Below are positions 1 to 9,374 of a DNA stretch of 20,019 bases, in pieces. How positions within the stretch are numbered: position 1 is the stretch's first letter; each line of letters starts with the position of its first letter. The stretch comes from Rhodocollybia butyracea (lineage: Eukaryota > Basidiomycota > Agaricomycetes > Agaricales > Omphalotaceae): assembly GCA_015501585.1 (NCBI GenBank), contig JADNRY010000978.1:1-20019 (forward strand), written 5' to 3'. The notes beneath the pieces are model-generated. The model was not told where the DNA came from. It saw nothing but the letters and a program-made list of their open reading frames with translations, and did no database searches. The position numbers were made by a program, and so were the translations under genes.

Positions 1-1276
1 CCCATCATAACCCCAACATACCAGCGATGTGCGCGACTCACAACGTCACAGCTTCGACACAAATGATCACAACAGAGGAGTTCAAGAGAGGCGAGTACTA
101 AATCTTCAATCAACTGTAAGCATGCCAGGCTTATTATCCTTCCTAGGTGCCGACATTGTCGACAAAGTTATCATCGGCAAGGCCCAATGGTCTGAACTCT
201 TTGTCAAACACGACTTTTTCCATAAATACCGTTATTACCTCCAGATCATCGCTTCCACAGGCGATGCAGATTTACAGATCAAATGGTATGTTACCACCTC
301 TCCTTGGTTTTTCTAGGTTCACACGTGCGTTATCCAGGTCTGGGACGGTGGAATCGCGAATACGGCAGCTCGTTATGAAACTTGAGTATGTTGAATCATT
401 GATACTAGCTCATCCTTTCATCAAGGGCTTTGAGCAAGTCTGTCACTGCCTTTCGGAAGAGGAAATTCGTGCTGTTGCGCAGGGCGAGATATCAGAGACT
501 ATTGCTAAGCGGAAAAAGGAAGATATTGAAGGGAAACAGGAGGAGCACCAGTATACACGACAACATTCTATGTTGGGCTGGCCATTGAACCTAAACAGCG
601 TAAAGACCCTCGCTCTTTATTGTTAAATGAGTACTGACAGAGACGTTAGCTGGGGCCGTTGGGCCACGGCGTCTTGACATATCATATCCAACTACGGAAT
701 TCACCAAGCTCGTCAAGATGTGGGAAAAATTTGACGAAACGACCATGGGTATTGTCGTACGGAATATCAAAAGGTCTTGTCTACTCTCTACCGACCCCGT
801 TGATATACTAAGCGACACTACCTACAGTTCTTTACTACCAGACAACGTATTCGATCCTGGTGAACGCCACCCAAGCCAGCAGTGAAGCGAACGTTGAAGG
901 TGCGCCTTTGGCCTGACAAGTTCAACTCTTCATCGAAGTGTTCTCATGTGCATTCTCGATTGGTTCATAGGGTGGCAAATCAAATAACCCATCTCCGGAC
1001 ATGCCTAGTAAACGGCCGCGAACGTTGGTTTATTTCTTTCTTCCCCATTTCGTTGCCTGTCATCTTGTAATCCGCTATCTCTCTGTTTTTAGGTCTAACA
1101 ATCCTCCTACAAAGGACATCCCGATCAAAGCCAATGAGAATGGTACCTTACCTCCAATAGCGCTTACTCCGGCCAATGAGACTGCAGGTGTTTTCGGTTC
1201 CAATGATTCGTCAGGCATCAAGAGTCCTCAACTACCTTTTGGTGAAAACGTCGCAGTTGCCACCGGCGCACAGTAA
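1..1276 (+). pseudogene. Poly(A) polymerase relic, 3' half, truncated by the window edge
   Basis: This is the C-terminal part of a canonical nuclear poly(A) polymerase, the enzyme that adds poly(A) tails to pre-mRNA. Visible pieces in order are PIITP and MCATHNVT (about 1-50, end of the central domain), FKRG (82-91), ADIVDKVIIGKAQWSELF (148-201), FFHKYRYYLQIIASTGDADL (218-277), VESRIRQLVMKLEYVESL then AHPFIKGFEQ, QGEISETIAKRK, GLAIEPKQRKDPRSLLL, DRDVSWGR, DISYPTTEFTKLVKMWEKF, VFDPGER and a KRPR tail, ending at TAA 1274-1276. These match the PAP RNA-binding region. Two introns give exact protein joins: 91-146 (GC-AG) and 286-337 (GT-AG). A third is likely near 1028-1092. The frame is broken near 22 (one base short), 545, 627, 675 and 865, and the similarity is lost near 775-830. 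The first two-thirds of the gene would lie left of the window. Family assignment is strong and pseudogene status is likely; assembly error is less likely because MGM101 nearby is error-free. Confidence 0.82.
91..146 (+). other. GC-AG intron inside the poly(A) polymerase relic
   Basis: The donor is AGAG|GCGAGT and the acceptor TCCTAG|GT. Removing these 56 bases joins FKRG to ADIVDKV in frame, exactly as expected for poly(A) polymerase. No GT donor in the neighbourhood gives the same protein join. GC-AG is a known minor class of U2 introns, but here it could also be a GT donor mutated during decay. Confidence 0.6.
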
Positions 1277-1599
1277 CCATCTACTGGCTTGACGCTCAAA
1301 GCATTTCTAAATCTTTATCGCGGTCAATTGGTTCATTCATTTGTTCATTTACAGGAACATACAGTGCATCTATCCTTCTACGCATGAGTGTCTATAAGCT
1401 TCGTCATATGGTATAATGGTATTGCTCAAAACAAGTTTCAAATATTAACATTATTGGTTACCTCTTTGTGGTTTTCTTTCTTTCCTGCTTCTTCTCGTCG
1501 TCTCATTCTCTTGCCATTGTATCTCTTTCAAAGTACCACAAATACGCGTGTATTATACCTTAAAGTAGCATATAATATTTCATTGCTTCAGATGATCAA
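1277..1599. other. Spacer with no gene seen
   Basis: This T-rich stretch between the poly(A) polymerase relic and the first caspase-like relic holds only short open frames without recognisable protein similarity. It may contain the old 3' untranslated region of the polymerase gene. No clear polyadenylation signal or repeat stands out. Confidence 0.4.
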
Positions 1600-2951
1600 A
1601 TGTTTTTAATTCCCACGACATCGTCGATAGGGGTGTTTCTCGGGTTCAGCATAATTGCACTTCTTGGCACTCCGCCAGGGGACTGCACCCACATGAGGGA
1701 CAACGCCTGGTTCATGTCCGATTTCAGCTATGCGAACTCGTTGTTTCAAGACGTTCATCCGTATCCCCCCAGCAATGGCTCAGTCAAATAGATTCCTTGG
1801 TCGAATTGAAACAAGTGGCTGTTGAAGAAGAGAAAAAAAGGGGGAGACTCAATGGATGGAAGGATTATACGACAATTGCATACAAGTTGCTTGATATGCC
1901 GCACGGTCCTTGCAATTCAGAACGCTTCGTTCTCCCCTTTGCAATCGATACGGACAATGCAAAGCTTCTCAAAGGCTTAGTTCTAGGAAATATTGGAAGC
2001 GCAGCGTGCAGTGCAAAGACCTCAGACCACATAGTCATCCTCATTTTCAGCCGCGGAGGTTCTGACAAAGAGCATTTGGCAGAGTGGAGTGCGGGGCTGA
2101 GGGAACAGAGACTCTCTGGCTCACTCGAGAAGAAATTGAAGGCGCTGTGAGGGAGGCAAAAGCTCATGTTAGTCTGGTCTCAACTGCTTGTTATACGCAT
2201 ACATGGGAGAGCAAGAATTCCAAGGCGTTGCGTTGTCTGGCTCCGGCTGTAAGCCACCAGAAGCTTACTTGGATCCTATGCCATGGGAGGGCCTTCACCA
2301 TACCCTTGACCTCAAATCAAGTATCGGTGTGATACACTCAATGAACAGCCACGCCACGAATCGACTACTGAGGCCAACAACGACTTCAGTGATTATAATA
2401 ACCGTAACTGGCAGCGTGAGCTGGAAGAGGAGAATGATGACCCGACCATTGCAGCTGACTTTGCCAAACTGGATGCCATGATTGACCATTGGATGACCTC
2501 GACGCGTCCAGTGCTCTTGGGAACTGCGGCTAGACAATCCCTCTTGCGAAATGTTCGTCAATATCGTGAAGGACGCACTAGTTCTCCTCGGAATCGTGCA
2601 TTGTTCCGGTTCTTCCAAGCGCGCGCAGCTGCGGATTACTTAGCCCAAGAATTGGCAGATGCCGCAGATATTGCTCTCCCAGGAACATCGTGTGCCAATT
2701 TCAGAGAGAAGGATGGCATGGAGAAACAGCGTGGCTTACATTTTTACTCTTTTAGTTGGGGTTTGCTGGCACCACGGGACGACATTGTCATTGACAGACT
2801 GAGGCATCCCTACCGCAGAGCAGCGCAGTGGCTGTTGGTCTCGTGGGCTAAGAGTGGGAAAGATGCGGAGGTCCTTCATAGAATCATAAGAGATGCTAAC
2901 GCTTGGTCCTCTGCTATAGATATTCACCTTAATTATTTCACTTCTGACTAG
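1600..2951 (+). pseudogene. Decayed gene copy A, possibly caspase-like peptidase
   Basis: Pieces of one protein lie in several frames. At about 1660-1760 is PPGDCTHMRDNAWFMSDFSY. An E/K-rich segment follows near 1800-1860. At 2025-2080 is DHIVILIFSRGGSDKEHL, and a shift leads to LWLTREEIEGAVREAK then VSLVSTACYTHTW (about 2110-2210). A long open C-terminal part (2478-2951) contains TAARQSLLRNVRQ, RFFQARAAADYLAQELADA and SWGLLAPRDDIVIDRLRHPY. The order beta-strand/HG, then LTREE, then STxCY resembles the His-Gly and Cys dyad of clan CD (caspase-like) peptidases seen in agaricomycete proteins. Here the expected His-Gly is Arg-Gly (FSRGG), while the Cys is present. Frame changes near 2100 and before 2478 make it a likely pseudogene, though some breaks could be introns. 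The family call is an inference from motif order. Copy B lies 1.5-1.7 kb downstream. Confidence 0.5.
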
Positions 2952-3337
2952 CAGAGAGTGCTGTGCATGTTTCCACCCGTTCGTCAAATGTAGCAAAGGA
3001 CACGTTGTGATTCTGGAGCACTTAAGTGCGACAACAGGCTACGGCGCAATGCTAGTTCTTCCTTACTTTTCAAGCAAAAGTGCAAGGCTCCAAACCCCTG
3101 CCATACTTTCAGATGAGTCCAAGGACGAGTCTGGCACCATATTTCATGGTCCACGATAACGGAGAGAGCTTTGAGATTGTTCATATTCAGAGAGAGTAGT
3201 AGCTCTAGAAATGCTAGAATATCTCGAAGTAGGATTCAAGACCCACGAAAGACCTTTATCAAGCACTGAGCCGACAAGTCGCGGTCACGTTGATCTGTCG
3301 CAAACTTCAATTCCCACGCTTCCCCTCCTCTTAACTT
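2952..3337. other. Spacer between gene copies A and B
   Basis: I see no protein similarity, repeat or RNA gene in these roughly 390 bases. The stretch presumably holds the old 3' flank of copy A and the lost 5' end of copy B. Confidence 0.35.
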
Positions 3338-4260
3338 TTGCTTAACTTACCTTCATGGAAAGATAGCTCTATCTTACCGTTCTTCATGGTACTCTTCCGG
3401 GAGAATATGTTCACATCCGCGACAATCTGTGGTTTTTATCGAATTTCTGCTATGCGAATGTACTATTTAAGGGCGTCAACGGGGGTCGCGCCTCACTCAA
3501 ATTTGGCTCGCCCAAATCGATCCGCTGGCCGAACTAGAACGGCTGAATCGCGAAAAAAAGAACGAGAGGAACCAGAATGACCAGGAGGAGAAGCAAGAGG
3601 AGAAGGAACGCGGTGTTTTACGGCCATGCTACACAGCCCTTGCATTTCAGATCGCTTTGTTTTGCCGTCTGACCGATTTTGGCAGCAGCGGCCTAACGAA
3701 AATGTTCTCAAATCCGATCTCCTTCAGTCCATCAAGAAATCGACGGGTGCAGCGTACAGCGCCGACCACATCGTCACCCTTCTTTTCGGTCACGGTGATT
3801 CAGAGGAGGAGCATTTGGGCAGAGTGAGATGTGGGGCTATCGGTAAAAGGCTTGTCTGGGTCACACGACAAGAGGTTGAAGGTGCTTTAGGCGACACAAA
3901 AGTTAGTCTAAGGGCCTTGGCTTCGATTTCAAACCTGCGGTACCTGATGAAGTGAGAAGGCTTCTATCGCATCCTTGGCCTCAATTCATCCATCACCTCA
4001 ACAGTGGCCCAACTGATGATTCCTCTGTCAGTGACTGACTTTCAACGTGTTCGGCGTTCGACGACTGCTGCTAGACAATTCCTCTTGCGATGTTTGCTAA
4101 TATCTTGATGGACTCACTAGCGCTCAAAATCGTATGTTATTCAAAGCACGCTGCAGATATTGCTCTCTCAGGGTCGTCGCGTGCAAACTTCAAAGAGACG
4201 GATGTCATGGAGGAGCAGTGTGGCTTTTATTACTGAGGTTTGCTGGCACCGCGGGACGAC
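3338..4260 (+). pseudogene. Decayed gene copy B, paralogue of copy A
   Basis: The same protein pieces as copy A appear in the same order. RDNLWFLSNFCYANVLF is at about 3414-3470 (copy A has RDNAWFMSDFSYANSLF). An E/K-rich linker follows at 3530-3615. DHIVTLLFGHGDSEEEHL is at about 3763-3816, and TRQEVEGALGDTK near 3865-3900. After 3955 only nucleotide similarity to the C-terminal part of copy A remains, broken by stops: GCGGCTAGACAATYCCTCTTGCG-like, GCAGATATTGCTCTC, and a 22-base stretch ending GGGACGAC at about 4239-4260 with one mismatch to 2762-2783. His-Gly (FGHGD) is kept here, but the Cys segment is not recognisable. The offset from copy A falls from about 1.73 kb to about 1.48 kb, so copy B lost some 250 bases inside. 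It is surely non-functional as read; family membership is the same inference as for copy A. Confidence 0.55.
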
Positions 4261-4394
4261 AACGCTGGGACTTGTACTATATGCAGCGAAACAGGCGATA
4301 GTCTACCGTGACAATCTATCGAGCATCTAACTCTCTTGATAAGGATAGGCTAATTTCGGCTGGTCTCTGCGACGCCATAGCTTTTTCCTATGAG

Positions 4395-5291
4395 TCACGT
4401 TAACTTCGAGCACACAAAGGAAATGGCAGATTCGTACTTCTTCTTGGTGGGCAGGTGTTCCGCAAAGACTTCTATACAATGTTTCACTTTGAATTCACGA
4501 ATGAAGCGGGGATCCCTAAACAAAGGTCGTAAGCAACCCTCTCAGAGTAGATTCCATACATACCATAATTCGCTTGCAACACCAAGGTCCTTGCAACATC
4601 TCATTAAAGCGTTACTTTTACACGACTCCGTAGCAGTTGGAATACCCGAAGGGTCAAAGTATTCTTGTTCTCCTCGAGCTATAGCTACCAAGCTATACAG
4701 AATGCACGTAAGTGTGTTAAAGCATGATGGAAAATAAGACTCTTTACCGGCCTTGGCAAACCAATGCGTATTCCCTGCTAACTACCCTGGGTCCTACATT
4801 TGTTTCGGTACGAGGAGCAAGACCCCAAGCTCCCGGACCGAAAGCCTTGTTCAAGATACGACGGTATTTGATTTCAGGAAGATAAATTAACCCGTCTAAG
4901 TTTGCTTCGGTCAAGATACAAGCCAGTAAAGATGAACAGCAATCATACCAGGCTTGATTTCAATGTCTAAGGGGTTTATTGGAGCCATAAGAACTTCTGA
5001 AATCTCGGTAGAAAAAGCTTGCTCGGAGAGACCATGGTAGCTTTTCGACCAATCTGTCCTCCCGTCGTTACTTGGATCAGATATTCCACTGGGTGGAGGA
5101 TTCTCTGAGGCTACTTTGAACTCTTCTGGTGTCGTATTTTTTACTTCCGGTGTTACAGCTGCTGGTATCGTCGCGTACGCTCGGGAGACTACTGGTATGC
5201 AATGATAACGTGAAGAGGGTAGATTCGCGCTTCGAGAGCCCGTCCGCACAGCTACACGAGCTGTAGACAGGAATCGGGTTGCGAAGCTCAT
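4395..5291 (-). CDS. MGM101: Mgm101-type mitochondrial genome maintenance protein, four exons
   Basis: Mgm101 is a mitochondrial nucleoid protein of the Rad52-like single-strand annealing group, needed for mtDNA recombination and repair. The model is exon 1 5291-4949, exon 2 4895-4748, exon 3 4692-4564 and exon 4 4515-4395, giving 246 residues against about 269 in yeast. Introns of 53, 55 and 48 bp are all GT-AG. The N-terminus ([20 protein letters not shown]) is rich in Arg/Ser without acids, as in a mitochondrial presequence. The conserved core follows: [102 protein letters not shown], then a Lys-rich tail (PTKKK). Every exon joins in frame with no disruption, so the gene looks functional although decayed genes surround it. 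Only the last about 15 residues look divergent. Confidence 0.93.
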
Positions 5292-5346
5292 GCCAGTGGT
5301 GAATGAAGTTTTTGAACGTTTCGCAAGGTTTCAGGAAAGATTATGC

Positions 5347-5393
5347 AGCATGTGATTCGTGAGTCATAGAAGCATGTGATCTATGAGCAATAG
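5347..5393 (+). repeat. Two-copy 23-bp tandem repeat upstream of MGM101
   Basis: AGCATGTGAT begins both units (5347-5369 and 5371-5393), one base separates them, and both end in a TGAGYMATAG-like sequence. The repeat lies 56-102 bases upstream of the MGM101 start codon, so it could be a promoter element, but nothing shows a function. Confidence 0.55.
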
Positions 5394-5504
5394 GCGCCAA
5401 AGCTGAGTAACGTACTTACATTCGGATAAACTCAGTAATAAAGGTTTGTTTACTCTAGTTGAAGGCTGAGTACAACGAACAATATTGCGCAGTGTTTCAA
5501 TCAT

Positions 5505-5665
5505 ATTTTTTTAGGCAAGCTATCTATTTAATGTCGAGTTTCACCTCCAAAAATGAGCTCGTACTGCTTCAGAGGAACCAAACTATGATTGGACGAACAA
5601 AACCAATCTGCTGGCCTGAGCCCTAGAAGGAGAAGGAACAAGGTCCCAACCTTCTCTCTACACAG
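5505..5665 (+). pseudogene. Possible third fragment of the copy A/B gene
   Basis: TATTTAATGTCGAGTTTCAC, CCAATCTGCTGGCC, AGAAGGAGAAGGAACAAGG and CTACACAGCCTTT align in order with TATTTAAGGGCGTCAACG, CGATCCGCTGGCC, GAGGAGAAGGAACGCGG and CTACACAGCCCTT of copy B (3464-3640), with a shorter spacer. No open reading frame remains. The similarity was judged by eye and could be partly chance. Confidence 0.3.
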
Positions 5666-6073
5666 CCTTTAAACGAAGAACTTCTGCAATGTCAACCATC
5701 TAAGTGGACTCATCTTACTCTCGATCTCTATCGGCTCCAGGATCTGTCGAAAGTGGCGTACGAAAGGTACTATACATCATCGCGATGGCCGGGGTCTTCC
5801 CTATTCTCCTGTGGGCGAAGATACGTTGCATAGGGATGTAGGTCACACAGCGGATGTAACGGGCGTGGGCGTTCTATCATCCACCGGTTCAATGTAACCA
5901 CCTGGTCATGGGACGTATGGCGTATTGACTGCACTAGGAGTAGTTGCCTAATGAATCGAGCTGAAGCGCATGAAAACAAAGCCTAAATGAGAGAGCGCAG
6001 GGGCTAGGAACAAACACTCACAATGCCCAGATTGAAGTGCATCTGGCTTATAAGGGGAACGAGCCGCGTTAGG
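5666..6073. other. Spacer with no convincing gene
   Basis: A 69-codon open frame on the minus strand (5770-5979) shows no recognisable motif. The stretch also serves as the 3' flank of the NTF2-like gene. No repeats or RNA genes were seen. Confidence 0.35.
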
Positions 6074-7097
6074 TCAAAGGCTTTCCGTCGGACTCTGTAG
6101 CTCTTTCCGAGTGGATTGCGCATATTCGGTCGCGTATCCACTTTCTAGCCCTTTTATATCCAAGTCGGCTTCATTGGCCGCCGAATTCCTCAACCACATT
6201 CGAGAAGCATACGACAAGCCTCTCGCTGTTATCCTTGTCCCAATCCACTGCGCTAAAGAAACACCAGGCAAGAGACCCATAACGTCCTTGACATCCCAGA
6301 AATCTCTGTGGTGGGTTATGCGGCCTTGTTCGTTGAACGAGAAGCGCGTGAGTATACGAAGTTCAAAGTGAAACGGAGAAGGAACGGTCAAGGAGGTTCC
6401 AGGTATTGGTAAAGACGGGTGGATCGGATGAACGGGTGGAGAAGATAATGATTCGTTTGAACGACTGAATTGAGCTTTTCCAGTATCGGTGTGCAGATTC
6501 GGGAACACAAGAATATGTAGAGTGTGTTCAACGATTGTCTTGCGATGACCATCTGTAACAGGAACAGTGATGGTCAACACCAAAAGGAACACGGAATGTA
6601 AACAATTCACCGAAGCTCTCGCTTTCGCTAACGTCATCGATTTCAGTCCAAGCCCTGAGTGCATGAAGCCAGGGGCTGTTCAAGTGATCTGGAACTCGGA
6701 GGCGAAAGAATGAATATATGACGGCCAGTGGACGAGGTATATCAACAACGCTCAGTTGACGGGAAAATCGAAGGATATCAGCAAGCATTGTTCGCGAAGT
6801 CGTCGTAACTAGCGGGTTTTCATATCTAAAATGAAGTATAAACACGGCCACAAATCAGCTTGCTTCACGACGCTTACACTACACAGATTTTGGTTAGAAG
6901 TTATTATCTCACGAAGAATAAAACATACTAGCAGAGGATTCATAAAACCGTTCCAATGCATCATGAGAGATTGGGTGTTCACCGTAGACAGATTCGCAGA
7001 CTTCTAGCGCAGTTGCGTATACGGAAACAACAGAGGACGTAGACTGGGCCGCTACAGAAAGCTGTTTCGAGTGATAACTGCCTTCATCGACGTCCAT
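6074..7097 (-). CDS. NTF2/SnoaL-like domain protein, basidiomycete-type, unknown function
   Basis: Start ATG is at 7097 (MDVDEGSYHSKQ) and stop TGA at 6074-6076. The best model is exon 1 7097-6929, a 1-nt exon at 6878, exon 3 6825-6611 and exon 4 6552-6074, giving 287 residues. Introns are 6928-6879 (50 bp), 6877-6826 (52 bp) and 6610-6553 (58 bp), all GT-AG. Residues about 45-60 (ALERFYESSAIYENPL) and TTSRTMLADILRFSRQLSVV look like the first helices of an NTF2/SnoaL fold. RAWTEIDDVSES, DGHRKTIVEHTLHILVF, then HFELRILTRFSFNEQGRI and THHRDFWDVKDVMGLLPG give the beta-sheet and the typical closing HHRDFWD block. I know similar uncharacterised fungal proteins of this type. No signal peptide or membrane segment is evident. 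An alternative single intron from donor 6912 would add SMFYSS before YENP. The gene looks intact. Confidence 0.8.
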
Positions 7098-7502
7098 AGT
7101 CAAGAAACGGGGAAGTACGTCACGTTGTTGCTAGCCGTAAACAGCTGAAGGCGCCTGTTTCTGGACTTGTCGTTTACAAAATTCATTTTCGCTTCAGACT
7201 CGCTTCATTTCCTTGAAAATCGGTCAAATAGCAACTTAATGGCACTCCACTACTTGCCCAGTCAAAATTGCCCAAACTTGATAACTTGATGAACAGCGGG
7301 ACACTAACGCTCATGAAGAACTTTGAACCAGTTATTCAAGTAGCCTTGTTTACGCTCTTAACAAGGTTTGTTCCATAAATAGTTGGTACTCAGCTTATTT
7401 ATCGCGCGTTTCCATTCAGCCAACAACAGCCAACCACTTGGTTATTTTACAGATTTCATGACAGCAGGGGCAGTCCTCATTGAATCTAATACGATTTCGG
7501 AC
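7098..7502. other. Upstream region of the NTF2-like gene
   Basis: This roughly 400-base stretch should hold the promoter of the minus-strand gene starting at 7097. I see no convincing TATA box, repeat or coding similarity. Open frames on the plus strand across 7383-7688 show no protein-like motif. Confidence 0.35.
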
Positions 7503-8549
7503 TTAGTACATATCAAGGCGATGCAATCTCAAGCTCTCTCGTCGCTCATATTTCGTCCGAGCCTTTCGTGTCTCTTCATGTATGCAACTTCCAAACGGAG
7601 TCATTTGCTCCTGACATCAATAATCGATTCACAAGACTCAAATACGCAAGTAGGACTGCCTGTTACGATGTATCTCACTTGTCGATAGGTTAACGCCCAT
7701 CACGAGCCGAATAAAGAGCACCATGTTGGGGTAACAGCCCACTTGTGACCTCCATATTCTACAGCCTCCATTCACCATGTCAGAGGTGATCGTAGTATCG
7801 CGGTTAGCTGAAGCTCTCGGTTTCTTTACTTCGCTTCTTGAATCTTGCGATGCTCCCATGTCTCCAAAGCGTCTCGCTGCCTGTAATTGCCGCAAAGTTG
7901 GACTTCAAGTTCCCGGAAGCGGGGTGGCCTGGATCTATGTTAACAACTCAGATTCTTGCTTGTATCGCCTGCCATCCCTGTTCAGTTCTTCTCTGGGGCC
8001 TTGGCGGCTGATGGAGTATCGCATACAACAGTCGGTCTTTCTAGCACCGATGTTGTTTTCGTAGCCTTCCTTTTTTGAGGTACTTCATGCAAGGTGTTTG
8101 AATGAGGAAAACTATCTTGGAGCAGTTCTAGTACCGACATATCCTCATGTTACGTGTCTTCATCGAACTATATGTCGGGATAGGTCACTCAGGTTCTCAC
8201 CGTAGTTGTCGAGTCCGTATGGCGCGGCGCTCAAAGTTCAAAGGCTTCCTTTTGCTTCCTCTTCCTGGTCGGAGCCGCGGTTAGGATTGGTAGCCTCGGA
8301 ATTGAATGACGTCTTGTTCCCAGAAGTGCCTCGAGGTATACATCCCAAGCTGAGCGCTGAGTACCTATTGTACAGCGCATTGAGCGGATTGTCATACTTT
8401 ACCATATTGACAGTCGAAAGGTTTCCATTGTTCAGGTTAAATAATAAAGACGCAAGCTCCTGTTCCGAGACCTGGTCTTCACTCCGAATGTCTTCAATTT
8501 GAGCAGGGGCGTCATGCGTTGCGTTAATTACTGGACCTGTGCGATGCAA
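7503..8549 (-). pseudogene. Coding-like broken minus-strand gene, unknown family
   Basis: Several protein-like segments follow one another on the minus strand. 8549-8238 starts MHRTGPVINATHD and contains EDQVSEQELASLLFNLNNGN. 8140-7982 starts MSVLELLQDSFPHSNTLHEV, contains PQKRKATKTTSVLERPTVV and ends in KAPEKN. About 7893-7827 reads NYRQRDALETWEHRKIQEAK then a stop, with ELQLTAILR in another frame. 7610-7503 reads EQMTPFGSCIHEETRKARTK then YERRESLRLHRLDMY and a stop. The composition (acidic/Ser N-terminus, basic KRK, charged helical tail) suggests a nuclear protein with a coiled coil. Short introns such as one starting GTAAAGT inside the first segment may connect some pieces, but I could not make one continuous frame. 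I do not recognise the family. It may be a real multi-exon gene or a relic. Confidence 0.3.
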
Positions 8550-8673
8550 TCTCGCTTTCGCAAAAATTTCGGTTCTGAGACCCCTTTGTGACGTCCTGCG
8601 TAGAAGTGAAAGGGTATGTTCCTGCCGGAAAATTGGGGATTTGATATTCGAGCACTTTCTACGTTTTCGCGCA

Positions 8674-8731
8674 TATGCATGCTCATGAGCACTTTACAGC
8701 AGTATGCACGCTCATGAGTGTTTTACAGCAG
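8674..8731 (+). repeat. Perfectly adjacent 29-bp tandem duplication
   Basis: Unit 1 (8674-8702) and unit 2 (8703-8731) both run from TATGCA to TTTACAGCAG and share 25 of 29 bases. Each contains the palindrome CTCATGAG. The position in a gene-free stretch gives no hint of function. Confidence 0.75.
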
Positions 8732-9374
8732 TTTCTTATTGTCTGGTTGAATGACAGTATCTGCAAGGACTCAATTGAAAAAGAGTCACCAGATCATTCC
8801 ATCTCCGGGGCGGGCGAGCCACAGCTGCCGTACTTTTAATCGATTTTTAATTTTGTAGTCCACCAACTAGAACCAATATGTGTATTGGTTTATGCACAAT
8901 TCAAGCAAAGTGCGCCTCGAGGCCTGCTTACACCTTTGTGGAATCTAGTTTTGGTCAACATAAGGATACTTTCATTTCTCGCAAATATCCAGTGGCCTGT
9001 GCTGAATCTTAATCTAATCACACCCAAAATACTCTCATAGGTAGCTCAGCACATTGGTGTCCCTGAATGACAAGCTCGTATGCTGTAGGTATACGTAGGT
9101 ATACGGTACGGTGTGCCCAGGCTCTAGCCCAAAGCACTATCGATGCGGCCAAAATTAGAGAAATTTTCCGAATTCTCTATATCTCAAAGATTCCTTTGTC
9201 AGGCTACCCGACGCCCGCTCTGCTTGCGTCATCTAAAAATACAGTTTTAGGTGTACAAATGCTGCGCGTACTCCGGATTTACAGTTATAATCTGAATGAA
9301 TAAATGCTGATTAACACTTGCGGAGAAAGTGTCGAGTTGAACAGTTAGTCAATTACTTGATTAATGATTACTAG
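8732..9374. other. Gene-free stretch
   Basis: No coding similarity was recognised. A small perfect tandem repeat GTAGGTATAC lies twice at about 9085-9104. Open frames such as 9067-9303 have no protein-like motif. Confidence 0.35.

Larger units (their letters stand above)
1640..4260 (+). repeat. Diverged direct (tandem) duplication of a gene-sized unit
   Basis: Corresponding blocks are about 1660-1760 with 3385-3475, 1870-2160 with 3620-3900, and 2500-2783 with about 4050-4260. All are in the same orientation and order. Divergence is high, with many indels, so this is an old duplication and not an assembly artefact. Confidence 0.6.

Noticed and set aside
1..1276. Poly(A) polymerase as an intact gene with sequencing errors
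   Set aside because: There are too many frame breaks of different kinds, while MGM101 a few kilobases away is free of errors.
4390..4737. Plus-strand open frame of 115 codons
   Set aside because: It is a shadow of MGM101 exons 3 and 4 and two introns on the other strand.
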